DNA of 64,000 nt from Sepioteuthis lessoniana (GCA_963585895.1 OY757907.1:107816512-107880511); one strand, 5' to 3'; positions 10,844 to 19,915 are shown, counted from the stretch's first letter. A program made the numbers and translations. Notes: generated by a model from the letters alone, not told the origin.

Positions 10844-10905
10844 GTCGTCAAAATAAATTTATTTCGGCGGAGAATATTACTATACTCTCCGTCTCGTCAG
10901 ATGAC
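10844..10905 (-). ncRNA. Hammerhead ribozyme motif (CUGACGAG / CCGAAA), long stem II
   Basis: Minus strand: stem I 5' arm GTCAT, core CTGACGA, stem II opened by G and closed by C with a ~10-bp helix (CGGAGAGTAT against ATATTCTCCG) and AGTA loop, core GAAA, then an AT-only stem III (ATAAATTTAT). U follows at the cleavage position, then TTGAC. The core fits the hammerhead consensus CUGANGA..GAAA. Weak points are a U-U mismatch at the base of stem I and the AT-only stem III. If active it would cut between 10852 and 10851. A second motif lies ~290 nt upstream on the same strand. Confidence 0.55.
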
Positions 10906-10974
10906 TATTTACATGCTTCTCTCTCGTCACAGAGTAGCAAATGTGGTGTTACAGTTCGTATTCAGAAGATAAAA

Positions 10975-11075
10975 TAAAGGAATTAAAAAATATAAAAGTA
11001 AAAATAAGAATTAGAAAATAAAAATAAAAATAAAAAATAAACAATAAAAATAAAAATAAAAATAAGAATAAAGGT
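10975..11075. repeat. A-rich (AAAAT)n tract
   Basis: Imperfect AAAATA repeats between the two ribozyme motifs. On the minus strand it follows the Penelope-like 3' end. Confidence 0.85.
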
Positions 11076-11084
11076 GGAAATATA

Positions 11085-11280
11085 AAGAAAAATTGATAAC
11101 CAGGTGATCCAAGTAGAAGGAGAGATTTATTGTGAAATAAAGTCAACACTGTAGCGTTTCGGTTCAAATGAATCATCATCAGGACTGGGAGGGATGACAT
11201 TAATGATGATAAATCAACGATGGATGTTTAAAAATGCAAAATATAAAAACCTAGGGAAAATTTGTATAACAAGAAAAAGC
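11085..11280 (-). mobile_element. Penelope-like element 3' terminal region containing a hammerhead
   Basis: The minus strand is collinear with 51600-51775 (+): AACATCCATCGTT, GTCATCCCTC, a CTGATGATG..CCGAAACGCTA ribozyme segment, then AATAAATC and ACTTGGATCA..TTATCA. It lies directly downstream of the GIY-YIG nuclease remnant at 11463-11735, so I read it as that element's 3' untranslated or pLTR region. Confidence 0.65.
11141..11186 (-). ncRNA. Type I hammerhead ribozyme motif in a Penelope-like 3' region
   Basis: Minus strand: stem I arms AGTC and GACT (4 bp), core CTGATGA, imperfect stem II (GATTC/GAACC, one mismatch), core GAAA, stem III ACGC/GTGT with loop TACA, then U at the cleavage position. 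All invariant core bases are present. GUU is a weaker cleavage triplet than GUC. The predicted cut is between 11145 and 11144. Confidence 0.65.
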
Positions 11281-11462
11281 TGGCTGTTTAATTAGTGAAT
11301 CAGCATTTGTTGTTTTAAATTTCGTCATTTGACTTATAAGGAATATTGTATTGAATTTATGTTCCATTTGTTTATCGAGAAAGATTTTGAGTCAAAAGGA
11401 AGAAAAAGAAAGACAAAAAGCAAAAGAAAGCATAAAATTATTATATATGTGGAATATATAAA

Positions 11463-11735
11463 CTAAAGATGGAATAAATTGTAGCTATTTGAAACGGATT
11501 TGCTCAAGTAAGGAGAAATATCATAAAAGCCTGGACGAGCATTGAGGAAATTAAAGAGTGAAATAGCAGCAGCTTTGAAAATTCGTCTTAAACTTTTATT
11601 ATGAATGTAAATGAGCACCTTTGCAGAATTGAAATTGAAGTTGTGATTAGATTAAGAAATGTGTAGAAATAATGCATTGTTTTAGTTACCAATTCATATG
11701 TCTCTTTTGCATTCTTTCAAGCGAGCATGAAGGTT
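11463..11735 (-). pseudogene. Penelope-like element, GIY-YIG endonuclease C-terminal remnant
   Basis: The minus strand translates to ETSRNLHARLKECKRD, then an N/H-rich linker (SNHNFNFNSAKVL), then RRIFKAAAISLFNFLNARPG, ending at TAG (11463-11465). This is the GIY-YIG nuclease half of a Penelope-like retroelement, the domain that nicks target DNA. There are three in-frame stops. The position usually held by Glu in the F-E-AAAI segment is Lys. The reverse transcriptase part is absent. The hammerhead-bearing 3' region follows it. Confidence 0.75.
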
Positions 11736-11744
11736 CCGAGATGT

Positions 11745-11805
11745 TTCACTAATATTTTTAAGTTTACAATTCTTGGATTATCTTGTTATCAATTTTTCTT
11801 CACAC
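11745..11805 (+). repeat. Penelope-like 3' end fragment, opposite orientation
   Basis: CTTGGATTATCTTGTTATCA followed by ATTTTTCTTC on the plus strand resembles the 3' terminus of the minus-strand element next to it. This gives a head-to-head arrangement of the kind Penelope-like insertions often show. Confidence 0.45.
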
Positions 11806-11834
11806 ATTGTCAGATTGCACTCTATTATTTACTT

Positions 11835-11836
<2 letters not shown>

Positions 11837-11880
<44 letters not shown>
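11837..11880. repeat. (TA)n microsatellite
   Basis: Uninterrupted TA run immediately left of the foldback element. Confidence 0.95.
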
Positions 11881-11883
<3 letters not shown>

Positions 11884-12216
11884 GGCAAGTTTTATTAAAG
11901 ATTATGGAACACTGTTTATTATTTTTAATTGTAGTTTTTCAAGTCTTCTTGTTATTTTTCTTGTGTTGGGATCCAGGTGATAAAAGAAATTGTCCCATAT
12001 CTTTTGCTCCAGTGCTTTCGACCATACTTTTGGTCATCATCAGGAGTTATGATGAGGGTAAACAAAAGCATGGTTGAAAGCACTTGGGCAGAAGATATGG
12101 GGCAATTTCTTCCCCACCTGGATCCCAACACAAGAAAAATAACAAGACTTGAAAAAATTACAATTACAAATAATAAACAAACAGTGTTCTATCATCTTCA
12201 TCAAAACTTGCCTTAA
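11881..12216. mobile_element. Long foldback (inverted-repeat) element, ~160-bp arms
   Basis: The left arm (about 11881-12037) is the reverse complement of the right arm (about 12046-12216), allowing small indels. Shared blocks include TTAAGGCAAGTTTT, ACACTGTTT, TTTTTCAAGTCTT, GTGTTGGGATCCAGGTG and AAATTG..CCCATATCTT. The centre carries opposed TGATGA..GAAAGCAC motifs resembling decayed hammerhead cores. Probably two head-to-head Penelope-like termini, with no coding capacity. Open frames here are spurious. Confidence 0.7.
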
Positions 12217-12251
12217 TAACAACTTGCTGCCTAAATATACACTCTTCAAAA

Positions 12252-12265
12252 TACACACACACACA

Positions 12266-12316
<51 letters not shown>
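12252..12316. repeat. (CA)n-(TA)n microsatellite
   Basis: Short (CA)n followed by ~48 bp of TA. Confidence 0.95.
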
Positions 12317-12318
<2 letters not shown>

Positions 12319-12409
12319 TAGTTAAGAAATTAGAAGAATTCCAAAAGAGAGAGTTTCTTTTAAATCATCTGATATACATATATATATAAATATATATCAT
12401 CATCATCAT

Positions 12410-12725
12410 GTCGTGCTGGTAGCACGGATATCCCTGACCCTCTCTTGCCACTTTTCCCTATCGTTCATCGCCTCAGGCAGGTCTTCTGGACAACATCCTG
12501 TATCCTCATATAGTTGCTGAATGTATGTTCGTACTGGTCGTCCTGCTTTTGCACAGTCATGTGTGGGGTCCATAAGAGTACATCACTTATGAGTTCGTCC
12601 CTCCTTCTCCAGCAGTGTCCTGCATGTCTGGTTCATCTAACTTGAATAGTTTTCGTGTTAGGAGGCAGGTGGCCGTACAGTTGGTGTCTTGTGGGGTGTT
12701 GCGGCCAGGACTTGTTCAAGATTAT
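12410..12725 (-). pseudogene. RTE-type LINE 3' end (5'-truncated)
   Basis: The minus strand matches the last ~100 codons of the 28967-29790 copy (LNKSW-like start region missing, HQLYGHLPP, RRREGRTHK-type changes, final RDIRATST-like end). It ends in (GAT)n. The frame is broken. Confidence 0.8.
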
Positions 12726-12756
<31 letters not shown>

Positions 12757-12788
12757 ACTGGACTGAATAATACATATATATATATATA
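12726..12788. repeat. (TA)n microsatellites
   Basis: TA runs at 12726-12751 and 12773-12788, separated by GGACTGAATAATAC, a sequence also found next to (TA)n at 13986. Confidence 0.9.
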
Positions 12789-13054
12789 GTTTAAATGTAA
12801 CTCTCTCTTTTGGAATTCTAATTTCTTAACTATGATTTTTACAAGAAATGAAAATAAGAAGAAAGCAGAATAGCAAGTCACTTTTCACTCAACCTGAAGA
12901 TCTATTTTGAAATGATAACTAAAATTCATTGGATTTCTGCAGTAACAGCATTCATGATGATGTTGATGTTTTATTTTGAAAATAATGATGGATTCTAATA
13001 AAATTTCATAGGTATCTTAATTATATCAAAGATTTTGATAATTAAACAATGATG

Positions 13055-13255
13055 TTCAGCTTGAACATAGGGGACTGAAGAATACCTTGACTGCATCTCT
13101 GCAAAGGTGTAAAACTCCCCCAATGAGTGTCCTGGATTTGACACTAAACAATTTGATGGTGAGGCTCTTGTAATGCTGGAGCTTTAGGGAATGTGGAGTA
13201 CTCCTTCATTGCCATCACTCCCTGGTCAATTCTGGCCCAGAGTGGTAGCTAGATG
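13055..13255 (+). repeat. SINE-C, 5' part
   Basis: Blocks GACTGCATCTCTGCAAAGG, TGGTGAGGCTCTTGTAATGC and TTGCCATCACTCCCTGG. The 3' half is missing. Confidence 0.75.
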
Positions 13256-13759
13256 TAGACATAGGAATAAATTTAAACTATTGACAAATATCATAGAAAA
13301 TGTTTAATTAACCAAAAAAAAGGATTAATTTGAGATTTGAGGTGAAATGAATTAAATAAAAAAATAAAAAGAATTTAAAAAATGGGAAGATACCATGTGA
13401 TGTGTATGTACTTTTCAATGGTAGGGTAACTGAGTTAATAGACACAAATATAAATTTTGAATTTAAAATTTTCATTTTAAATTCTGAATTTCATTTAAGA
13501 TAAGTATTACCATAATCCTTATGTAAGGTTACTAAGGAATGTTGTACATCTCTAAATTATAATTAAATCTGAAGTTGTACGTTGAAATGTATTTAGAATT
13601 TAAAAATTAAAAAAATTAATTTACTGTGATTCCAACCAGTAATGAAAAATATAAAAAGAAAAACCGGAAGTGGGTAAATGGGGAGGAAACTCTTCACCAT
13701 TCTTCTACCCCCTCCCACCCTTTCCTCCTGTGTCTATTCTGTCTGTAATTATTTTATTC
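13256..13759. other. AT-rich stretch, no gene recognised
   Basis: No recognised repeat or reading frame. Confidence 0.55.
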
Positions 13760-13997
13760 ATTAGATCTGAAAAAGTCCGGTAATTTTTGGTGTTATTGAT
13801 TCATATCAATACCCATAACAGGATGGAAATAAATTTATAATCCTAATTTGACTGGTTTTTGTTTTTCTTAAAGAAATTATTGCTCTGGGATGTCAGTTAC
13901 CTTGAGATCTTTACCAGGAAAATTTAAATGTTCATAGTTGAATTATTTTTTGTCCTGACGGAATTATTCCCGACTCCGGTTTAACTGGACTGAATAA

Positions 13998-14000
<3 letters not shown>
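13760..14000 (+). repeat. Repeat H (one arm of the 16338 foldback family plus its 3' part)
   Basis: GATCTGAAAAAGTCC, GATTCATATCAAT, GGATGGAAATAAATTTATAA, then GAGATCTTTACCAGGAAAAT and TGTCCTGACGGAATTATTCC. Collinear with 16455-16742. Followed by (TA)n at 14001-14052. Confidence 0.7.

Positions 14001-14052
<52 letters not shown>
14001..14052. repeat. (TA)n microsatellite
   Basis: Long TA run directly at the 3' end of repeat H. Confidence 0.95.
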
Positions 14053-14055
<3 letters not shown>

Positions 14056-14319
14056 TTATTCCATCTTTTGTCATTTTAATGCTGATTTGTTACTGCATTT
14101 ATTGAAATTCACTATGTTATTCCTTTGACTGCTGATCTTAGCCAAAACTAAAATCCCTAAAAACAAAAAGGGAAAGAGATTTCAGATAAACACTTTCACT
14201 TATTTGGTAACTATAATCAGATTTCTAGTTCCATGCCATTTGCGTTTATTGTTGAATTTGAAATAGAACTGTTTTTGACATTTAAACTGTGTACTTATGC
14301 TAAACTGAACTATTTGAAA

Positions 14320-14665
14320 TAGAACTATTTTGACACACACAGTCAAATGGTTCCAAGTATTGTTATGCAATACCAACAATTCAATTTAAGCACACAGTTA
14401 AAGAGTTTCAAGTATTGCTATCTAACCCTAATAATTCTATCCAACTTTACTCATTTACATAGTTAAATGGTACCAAGTATTGTTATGTATTACTAACAAT
14501 TTAATTAAACATCAGTCATTTGTTTACACACAGTTAAATAGTCAAACAGTTCTATTTCTAATAATTCAATTTAACATAAGTCATTTGTTTGCTGAAAGTT
14601 TAAATATCAAACAGTTCTATTTGACCCATCGATAGGACCCTGTTTAAAGATAAATTCTTAGTGCT
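14320..14665 (-). repeat. SINE-C internal minisatellite part
   Basis: Repeated units with CAAGTATTGTTATG, CAATTCAATTT and AACAGTTCTATTT, ending at GACCCATCGATAGGACCCTG. The SINE-C 5' body is absent. Confidence 0.7.
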
Positions 14666-14933
14666 GTGCCATGGACAAACATAAAAAATTCTTTGTCTTT
14701 CACTGAGTGTAAATATAATCTAATTCCTATCATCATACTTAGTTACATTATATTTGCTGACTAATATTTTCTATCTGCTAGGGAATCCCCAAATGGGTTG
14801 ATGATGGTAAAATATGCTTAAAGGAAGAATAGTTAAATGTTTTCGCTTGCAAAAATAGCATCACAAGTGACCAAAAATTGAAAAATTCAGCAGCAAAAGA
14901 ATTGATGAGTATTTTTATAAGGAAGCTGATGAT

Positions 14934-15229
14934 CCTATTTACCCAAAACCTCTGCTCGAGCAGGATATTACACAAGGTCAATTTTTAAGTGGAGTTTAAC
15001 AGTTTTGAATTCAGAGTTTTCCTTCTCCTAGACTAGTTGCCTCACCAAGGCTGAAGAACCTAGTCCGTCCTACTATTTATTCATAGCTGGAGGGAGAATA
15101 ATTGGATTCATACCTTTCCCAAGGGTATTAGTGCTATGTGAAATGCAATCAGTCTTGTCCAGGATTTGAACTCGCGTCGCCATGTCCATATCCTACGATG
15201 ATAACCATTACACCACGGGCACCTCCATT
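14934..15229 (-). repeat. SINE-A with ~12-bp target-site duplication
   Basis: Full-length minus-strand copy (AACCTCTGCTCGAGCAGG at the 3' end, head CCATTACACCACGGGCACCT). Flanked by GAAGCTGATGAT at 14922-14933 and GAAGCTGATGAT at 15230-15241. Confidence 0.9.
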
Positions 15230-15254
15230 GAAGCTGATGATAACCCTAAAAGAG

Positions 15255-15695
15255 TACTCACCAAACTCTTTTGAACAGTGAGCTGTGTCTGCTGACTATC
15301 CTCTGTAATTTATCTTGCCCTATGACTTTGTAAATTTGTAGCCTCGTGTGCATTTTTAAATATATAGTTGCATGGCGTCATTGTTATGACAGATAGCAGT
15401 GGCAAGAGTCAGTTTCCCTGGAAGATTCCTCTTAAGATTTTCACCTCTATCAGGGTTTGTCCTATTGCTACTAATTCCACTTTTTAGTTTTTCATAACTT
15501 TCTTAATAAATTTATAACTCTTCCAGATATTTTGTACATTTCAGACATTCTTGTATCCAAGTTTGTGGAACCCTATCATAAGCCTTTTGTTATCTATCCA
15601 TATAATGGTTACATTTTTTTGCTTGGTAATTAACTCCATGAGGTTGTGTTTATCGAGATACAGTAGGTTGTCAGCTCCCCTTGTTCCTTTGTTAA
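15255..15695 (-). pseudogene. LINE reverse transcriptase fossil (second LINE lineage)
   Basis: The minus strand shows GADNLLYLDKH, WIDN, then after a frameshift AYDRVPQTWIQEC (RT motif A region). Further on come KVELVAIGQTL, IEVKILRGIFQGN (motif B region, usual FQGD changed to FQGN) and GYKFT. The expected catalytic Met/Phe-Asp-Asp region is not intact. Stops and at least one frameshift are present. This RT differs from the RTE copies elsewhere in the window. Confidence 0.7.
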
Positions 15696-16003
15696 ATAAT
15701 CAAACAGTTCAATTTATCATAAGTAATTTATTTGTACTCAGTTAAAATGTCAAATAGTTCTATTTGACCCTTAGATAGGACCCTTTCTGGTGCCACTGCA
15801 CCGGGCCGGAGTAGACCTAGAAGCGATGGCAATGAAGGAGTATTCCACATTCCCTAGAGCTCCAGGACTGGAGCTTCCCTATCAGTTGTTTAGTGTCATA
15901 TCCAGGACACTCATTGGGGGTCTTACTCTTCTGCAGAAATGCAGTTGGCATATTTCACAGCCCCTGCCATCTGAGCTCAGTGGACAAAGGTTAAATTGTT
16001 GAA
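15696..16003 (-). repeat. SINE-C
   Basis: Minus-strand copy: minisatellite part, ATAGGACCC, GATGGCAATGAAGGAGTA, TCCAGGACACTCATTGG, GCAGTTGGCATATTTCACAG, and the 5' end near 15975-16003. Confidence 0.8.
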
Positions 16004-16337
16004 TAAAACACTGATTCACAAATAAATAAAATGTATTAATTTGAATTGAGAGAAAAAAAAGTCATAAAGTCTTTTTAATAAGAAAAGATATTAGTCAGAG
16101 TGTAAATATTACAAGACGGAAAAATTTCATGTTGTAATTTGCGTTGTTATTTGAGTAGGTCTTATGAGCAGTGAAACAGATTCTGGACGCAGAAAATGAG
16201 ACTATTAGAGTAACTTAAGGATGATCATGGGATAGGTGATACTGACCTGTTGGGACACCAGCTACACTCTCAAGTCCATAAGCAAATTCATGCATATTGG
16301 TGTGTAATACATACATATTATTTAAAAAAGACAGTAT

Positions 16338-16546
16338 TTGGTCACATTAGGATAATAAAGCTATTTCCATCCTGTTAAAAGCATTGATATGAATCAAAGA
16401 CTCCAAAATAATTTTTAACAGGACTTCATTTTATTTTTTTCTTGTTGGATCTGACGAAGTCCTGTTAAGAATTATTTTGGTGTCTTTGATTCATATCAAG
16501 GCTCTTAACTGGATGGAAATAAATTTATAATCCTAATGTGACTGAA
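16338..16546. mobile_element. Foldback repeat H, ~88-bp arms
   Basis: The left arm 16338-16427 (GTCACATTAGGATAA, TTTCCATCCTGTTAA, TGATATGAATCAAAGAC, TTAACAGGACTTC) is the reverse complement of the right arm 16455-16546 with few mismatches and a ~27-nt loop. The right arm continues into 16547-16742, collinear with 13760-14000. No coding capacity. Confidence 0.75.
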
Positions 16547-16767
16547 TTTTTTTTTTTTTCTTGAAATAATATGATTATTTATTTATTATTTATTTATTTA
16601 TTTATTATTCTTGAAATAATATTATTATTTATTTTTTTACATTGAGCTCTTTACCAGGAATATTTAAATATTCAAAATTTGAATAATTCATTTGTCCTGA
16701 CGGGATTGTTTCCTTCTCCAAATCTACTGGATTGGAGAATACTATATATATATATATATATATATAC
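16547..16767 (+). repeat. Repeat H 3' part and (TA)n
   Basis: A (TTTA)n-rich segment, then GAGCTCTTTACCAGGAATAT and TGTCCTGACGGGATTG, ending at (TA)n 16743-16767 as in the 13760 copy. Confidence 0.7.
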
Positions 16768-16819
16768 TCACACACAGATTCCCTTGTCAGAGTTACTCTC
16801 TCACCCTGAAATCTCATAC

Positions 16820-17115
16820 CTCCTTGGATGTGTAAGGTGTTAGGGAGTGACAGTTCTTCTTTATTGAGAACATGTCATGTTTCTGGAGTTGGAGTTCATC
16901 ATCTTTTGGTCCCACCTGGCATCCTTCTCTCATCTGTGGTCCCAAGTAGCCATTTGTAAGTGACAGTGGCCATTCCTTGTAAACAACTTTGATGAGCAGG
17001 CTAAACTGAGGATAACCAATGAATCTTGAATGCTTACTGAGTTTGTGATTTGCTGATTTGCATGTGAAGACTGCGTTTGTCAAATCAGGTGGAAGAAATC
17101 TACAGGATACAATAG
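16820..17115 (-). CDS. Candidate internal exon, unknown product (296 bp, 98 codons)
   Basis: I do not recognise this sequence. On the minus strand an open frame of 98 codons is bounded upstream by TTCTGAATTCACAG (acceptor-like) and downstream by AAGGAG then GTATGA (donor-like). The first in-frame stops lie just outside both boundaries. The length is 2 + 98x3, so the frame fits a phase-2 to phase-0 exon. The translation is not low-complexity (RFLPPDLTNAVF, YPQFSLLIKVVYKEWPLS, LGPQMREGCQVGPKDDELQ) and base composition is less AT-biased than the surroundings. It could equally be a transposon remnant or a UTR. Confidence 0.25.
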
Positions 17116-17429
17116 CTGTGAATTCAGAAATGCATCATGGAATATGGAGAGTGTTGTTTGAGCAATGAAGGCATTGCAGAGATACAGGGCAGCCAAAGAG
17201 GTTTCCAGATGTAATGATGTTTTGAGCCACTGAACTCAGGTTTTTTAAATAAAGTTAGTTGGATTTCTTCTGTATAAGACCTTTCACATATATTTGTTTG
17301 TGTACCCAAAAATAAATCTTCTAAGTCACTGGCGGGCATGCAGGTCATAAATGTGTAGCAGATCATCTTCCTTAGCTCACAAGAACAAATAAATAAATGC
17401 ATATATATATGTGTGTGTGTGTGTGAAAG
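17116..17429. other. Less AT-biased segment upstream of the candidate exon, no gene recognised
   Basis: A second minus-strand open frame (17124-17435) includes a non-repetitive stretch but begins in a (TG)n microsatellite and has no recognisable domain. Confidence 0.35.
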
Positions 17430-18012
17430 AAGCACTTATGGCATGGAGATTATTGTTGTAGTAAATGGACTGAGTAACCCAAGTTACTGGTTGCTGCTGC
17501 TTGCATTCTACTTCATGCTAATCCTATTTACCAACCCCTCCACTCGGGCAGGATATGACACAAGGTCAATTTTTAAGCGGAGTTTAACAAGTTTGAATTC
17601 TGAGTTTTCCTTCTCCTAGACTAGTTGCCTCACCAAGGCTGAAGAACCTAGTCTGTCCTACTATTTACCCATAGCCAGAGGGAGAATAATTGGATTCATA
17701 CCTTTCCCAAGGGTATTAGTGCTATGTGAAATGCAGTCAGTCTTGTCCAGGATTTGAACTTGTGCCACCCTGTCCATTTCCTATGATGATAACCATTACA
17801 CCACGGGCACCTCTACTTCATGCTAATACCCTGAGGAAAGGCATTAATCAATATCTTCTCCCCACCTACTGCTTTGGGTAATTAGTAGGGTAGCTCAGCT
17901 TTTTAGCCTTGGTATCACAACCAGTATGTGAGAAGAAAACACTCTGAATTCAAACCAGTTGTACTCAGCTCAAAATTTGACCTTCTGTCACATCCTCTCT
18001 TTAGCAGAATGG
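17430..18012 (+). repeat. Old SINE-A split by a younger SINE-A
   Basis: The flanks 17430-17522 and 17828-18012 read as consecutive parts of one diverged plus-strand SINE-A (head, TTCATGCTAATACCCTGAGG, CTCTGAATTCAAACCAG, GACCTTCTGTCACATCCT). They are interrupted by the minus-strand copy at 17523-17812. Confidence 0.75.
17523..17812 (-). repeat. SINE-A with perfect 15-bp target-site duplication
   Basis: Full-length copy. CTACTTCATGCTAAT is present at 17508-17522 and 17813-17827. Confidence 0.92.
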
Positions 18013-18018
18013 TTGGGG

Positions 18019-18021
<3 letters not shown>

Positions 18022-18092
<71 letters not shown>

Positions 18093-18103
18093 CTGTGTGT
18101 GTA
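18022..18103. repeat. (TA)n-(TG)n microsatellite
   Basis: ~55 bp TA then ~28 bp TG, starting at the 3' end of the old SINE-A. Confidence 0.95.
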
Positions 18104-18237
18104 TGTCTACTAACAGAGATACCTGGCATTGTGTTGGGGGAATGTAACAATTTACAATAAAATCAAATTTCATCCAAGTTTTGGGATGTGTTTTCTTATG
18201 TGCCAAATCAAAAATGTGTGTAACTTAATGCCAAAAT

Positions 18238-18420
18238 TTTCAGAAGAATGGTGGTGGTATTATTCAACCCATAACTGCGGGGAAAAAGGGGTTTCATACC
18301 TTTCCCAAGGGTATTAGTCGAAAAATGAATGTTGTTGTACAACTGGACCAGGATTTGCAGGAAATAGGAGTCAAACTTGAGCTATTAATTTATCAAACCT
18401 ATGCATTTGCCGTATCAATC
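18238..18420 (-). repeat. SINE-B-like, diverged
   Basis: ATTCAACCCATAACTGCGGG, CATACCTTTCCCAAGGGTAT and the degraded head. Confidence 0.6.
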
Positions 18421-19055
18421 CACATGATTGATTTTTAGATTTTAGATTTTACAAGGACATAAGATAGTTCTCAGTTAATAATTTAATTCATAATATTTTT
18501 TTAACAGAAAGCAATCTAAATTTGATTGAATAGGTCTGAGAGTTAAAATTAGGAACATTATGCAAGAAGTAAATTTTATTGCAATCGGTATAACAAGGCA
18601 TCTAATAATATTTTGTAGTTCTGAATGATAAATGTCTATAAAATAAGTTTTTTTTAATGCATTTAAAATCTTTAATGAGCAACAAATATTTTGTGCTTCA
18701 GTAAATACTTATGATTAGTAATTCTGATAGCCCTTTATCAAAGACCAGAGGAAGTTAAGAGAAGTTTTGCTAAAATATATCAGTCCCCATTCCTTCACAG
18801 TCTTGTTAGAAAATAGTTTCATCATACATAATACTGCTCCAAGGTAACATTGTGTTCTAGCTTCTGTAATTTAATAGTCCATTCTAATGCACAATTCCAT
18901 AAGTAAGATGAATCATAAAATTCAGTGGAGAGCTGCTAGAATTAGAAATAAATTTTTCTCCATAATTTAGAATGGAAATGTTATAAGAAAAAGTTAACTC
19001 TTTATTTAATTATGAACCAAAGAGTTAAAATTCAATCATGAATTGATTTTTGGTA
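18421..19055. other. AT-rich stretch, no gene recognised
   Basis: Nothing beyond short A/T runs. Confidence 0.55.
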
Positions 19056-19129
19056 ATTTTTTGTACACCTGGCACTGCATTCTACATATGCAAAAATGAA
19101 TATCCCTTAGATGGTAGATGCTTACCTCT

Positions 19130-19540
19130 CAAACCTCTATGAAAACTGGGAGTGACCTTAAGTTTATACATTTTCTTTTTTTTTTTAATTATACTGCCAT
19201 GACTTGTTAATTTGGCATCGCTTATGTATGATGTGGACCAGTGGCTCAGTGGTAGAGTTTCAGCTCTGGATTCTGTGGTCCCTGGGTTGATCTTCAGTGG
19301 AGGGGATCATAGTATACACTGCTGATGAAACCTAATAAGGTCAAAACAGCTGTCCTGTGGTTCCGTATGTCACGTGCAAGTGTTTGCTGGATTTTCTGGT
19401 TATGGTAATTCAATTTACAATGACCTATCAAACCACTGTAAAAACTGGGAATGACCTGAAGTTGTTGTATCCACTGAAGATCTTGGAAGTAGCATTTTCC
19501 TAATTGTAAAACATCATTGAAAAGGGGATATTGTACCAAT
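19130..19540 (+). repeat. tRNA-derived CORE-like SINE (one copy plus an upstream 3' fragment)
   Basis: At 19225 a clear tRNA-like head (AGTGGCTCAGTGGTAGAG box A, GGGTTGATCTTC degenerate box B) is followed by CATAGTATACACTGCTGATG, AGGTCAAAACAGCTGTCCTG and ACTGTAAAAACTGGGAATGA. The motif around AAACAGCTGTCC resembles the conserved cores of CORE/Ceph-type SINEs; that family assignment is inference. A fragment of the same 3' part (AAAACTGGGAGTGACCTTAA) precedes it at 19130-19165. Confidence 0.6.
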
Positions 19541-19779
19541 AGTGCAATACTGCCAAAATATAAATGGAAACATATATTAGAATGTATATATATATAAAAT
19601 TGATTAACATTGAGCTCTAAAACTTTTCTCTGTTAAATTTGACGTATGATGAAACCGGATGTTCCTTTACATGCCAAAATAAGTTGATACTTATTGTAAC
19701 TTGAATTTGAAGGGTTACTCTTATCTAGGAGAAATAAGGTTTTCTTTTTTTTAGTCTGGTTATGAATGTGAAAAAAATT

Positions 19780-19915
19780 ATTTTAATCCATTTTTTTGTT
19801 TGATCTGAAGACATCCTGTTTATTTTTTAGAGGATTGATGTACATCCATGCTTTTTAAAAGGATGGAAATAAATTCATTATCTTAATGTGACCAATTGTT
19901 GTTTTTTTTTAAGAG

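Larger units (their letters stand above)
12317..12834. repeat. Inverted-repeat arms flanking an RTE fragment
   Basis: The left arm 12317-12370 (CATAGTTAAGAAATTAG..CCAAAAGAGAGAGTT) is the reverse complement of the right arm 12789-12834. Between them lie TA repeats and an RTE LINE 3' end. It could be a foldback interrupted by a LINE, or a MITE that captured one. Confidence 0.65.

Noticed and set aside
11727..12077. 116-codon frame with Tyr-Ile repeats
   Set aside because: Translation of a TA microsatellite and a foldback arm.
14133..14147. 15-nt match to the conserved 5' region of U2 snRNA (reverse strand, TTTTGGCTAAGATCA)
   Set aside because: Flanking sequence does not continue the U2 sequence and no Sm site or stem-loops follow. 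Most likely chance or a tiny pseudogene.
16453..16490. CTGACGAAGTCC in the repeat H arm as another hammerhead core
   Set aside because: No GAAA partner at the right distance and no stem II; core absent.
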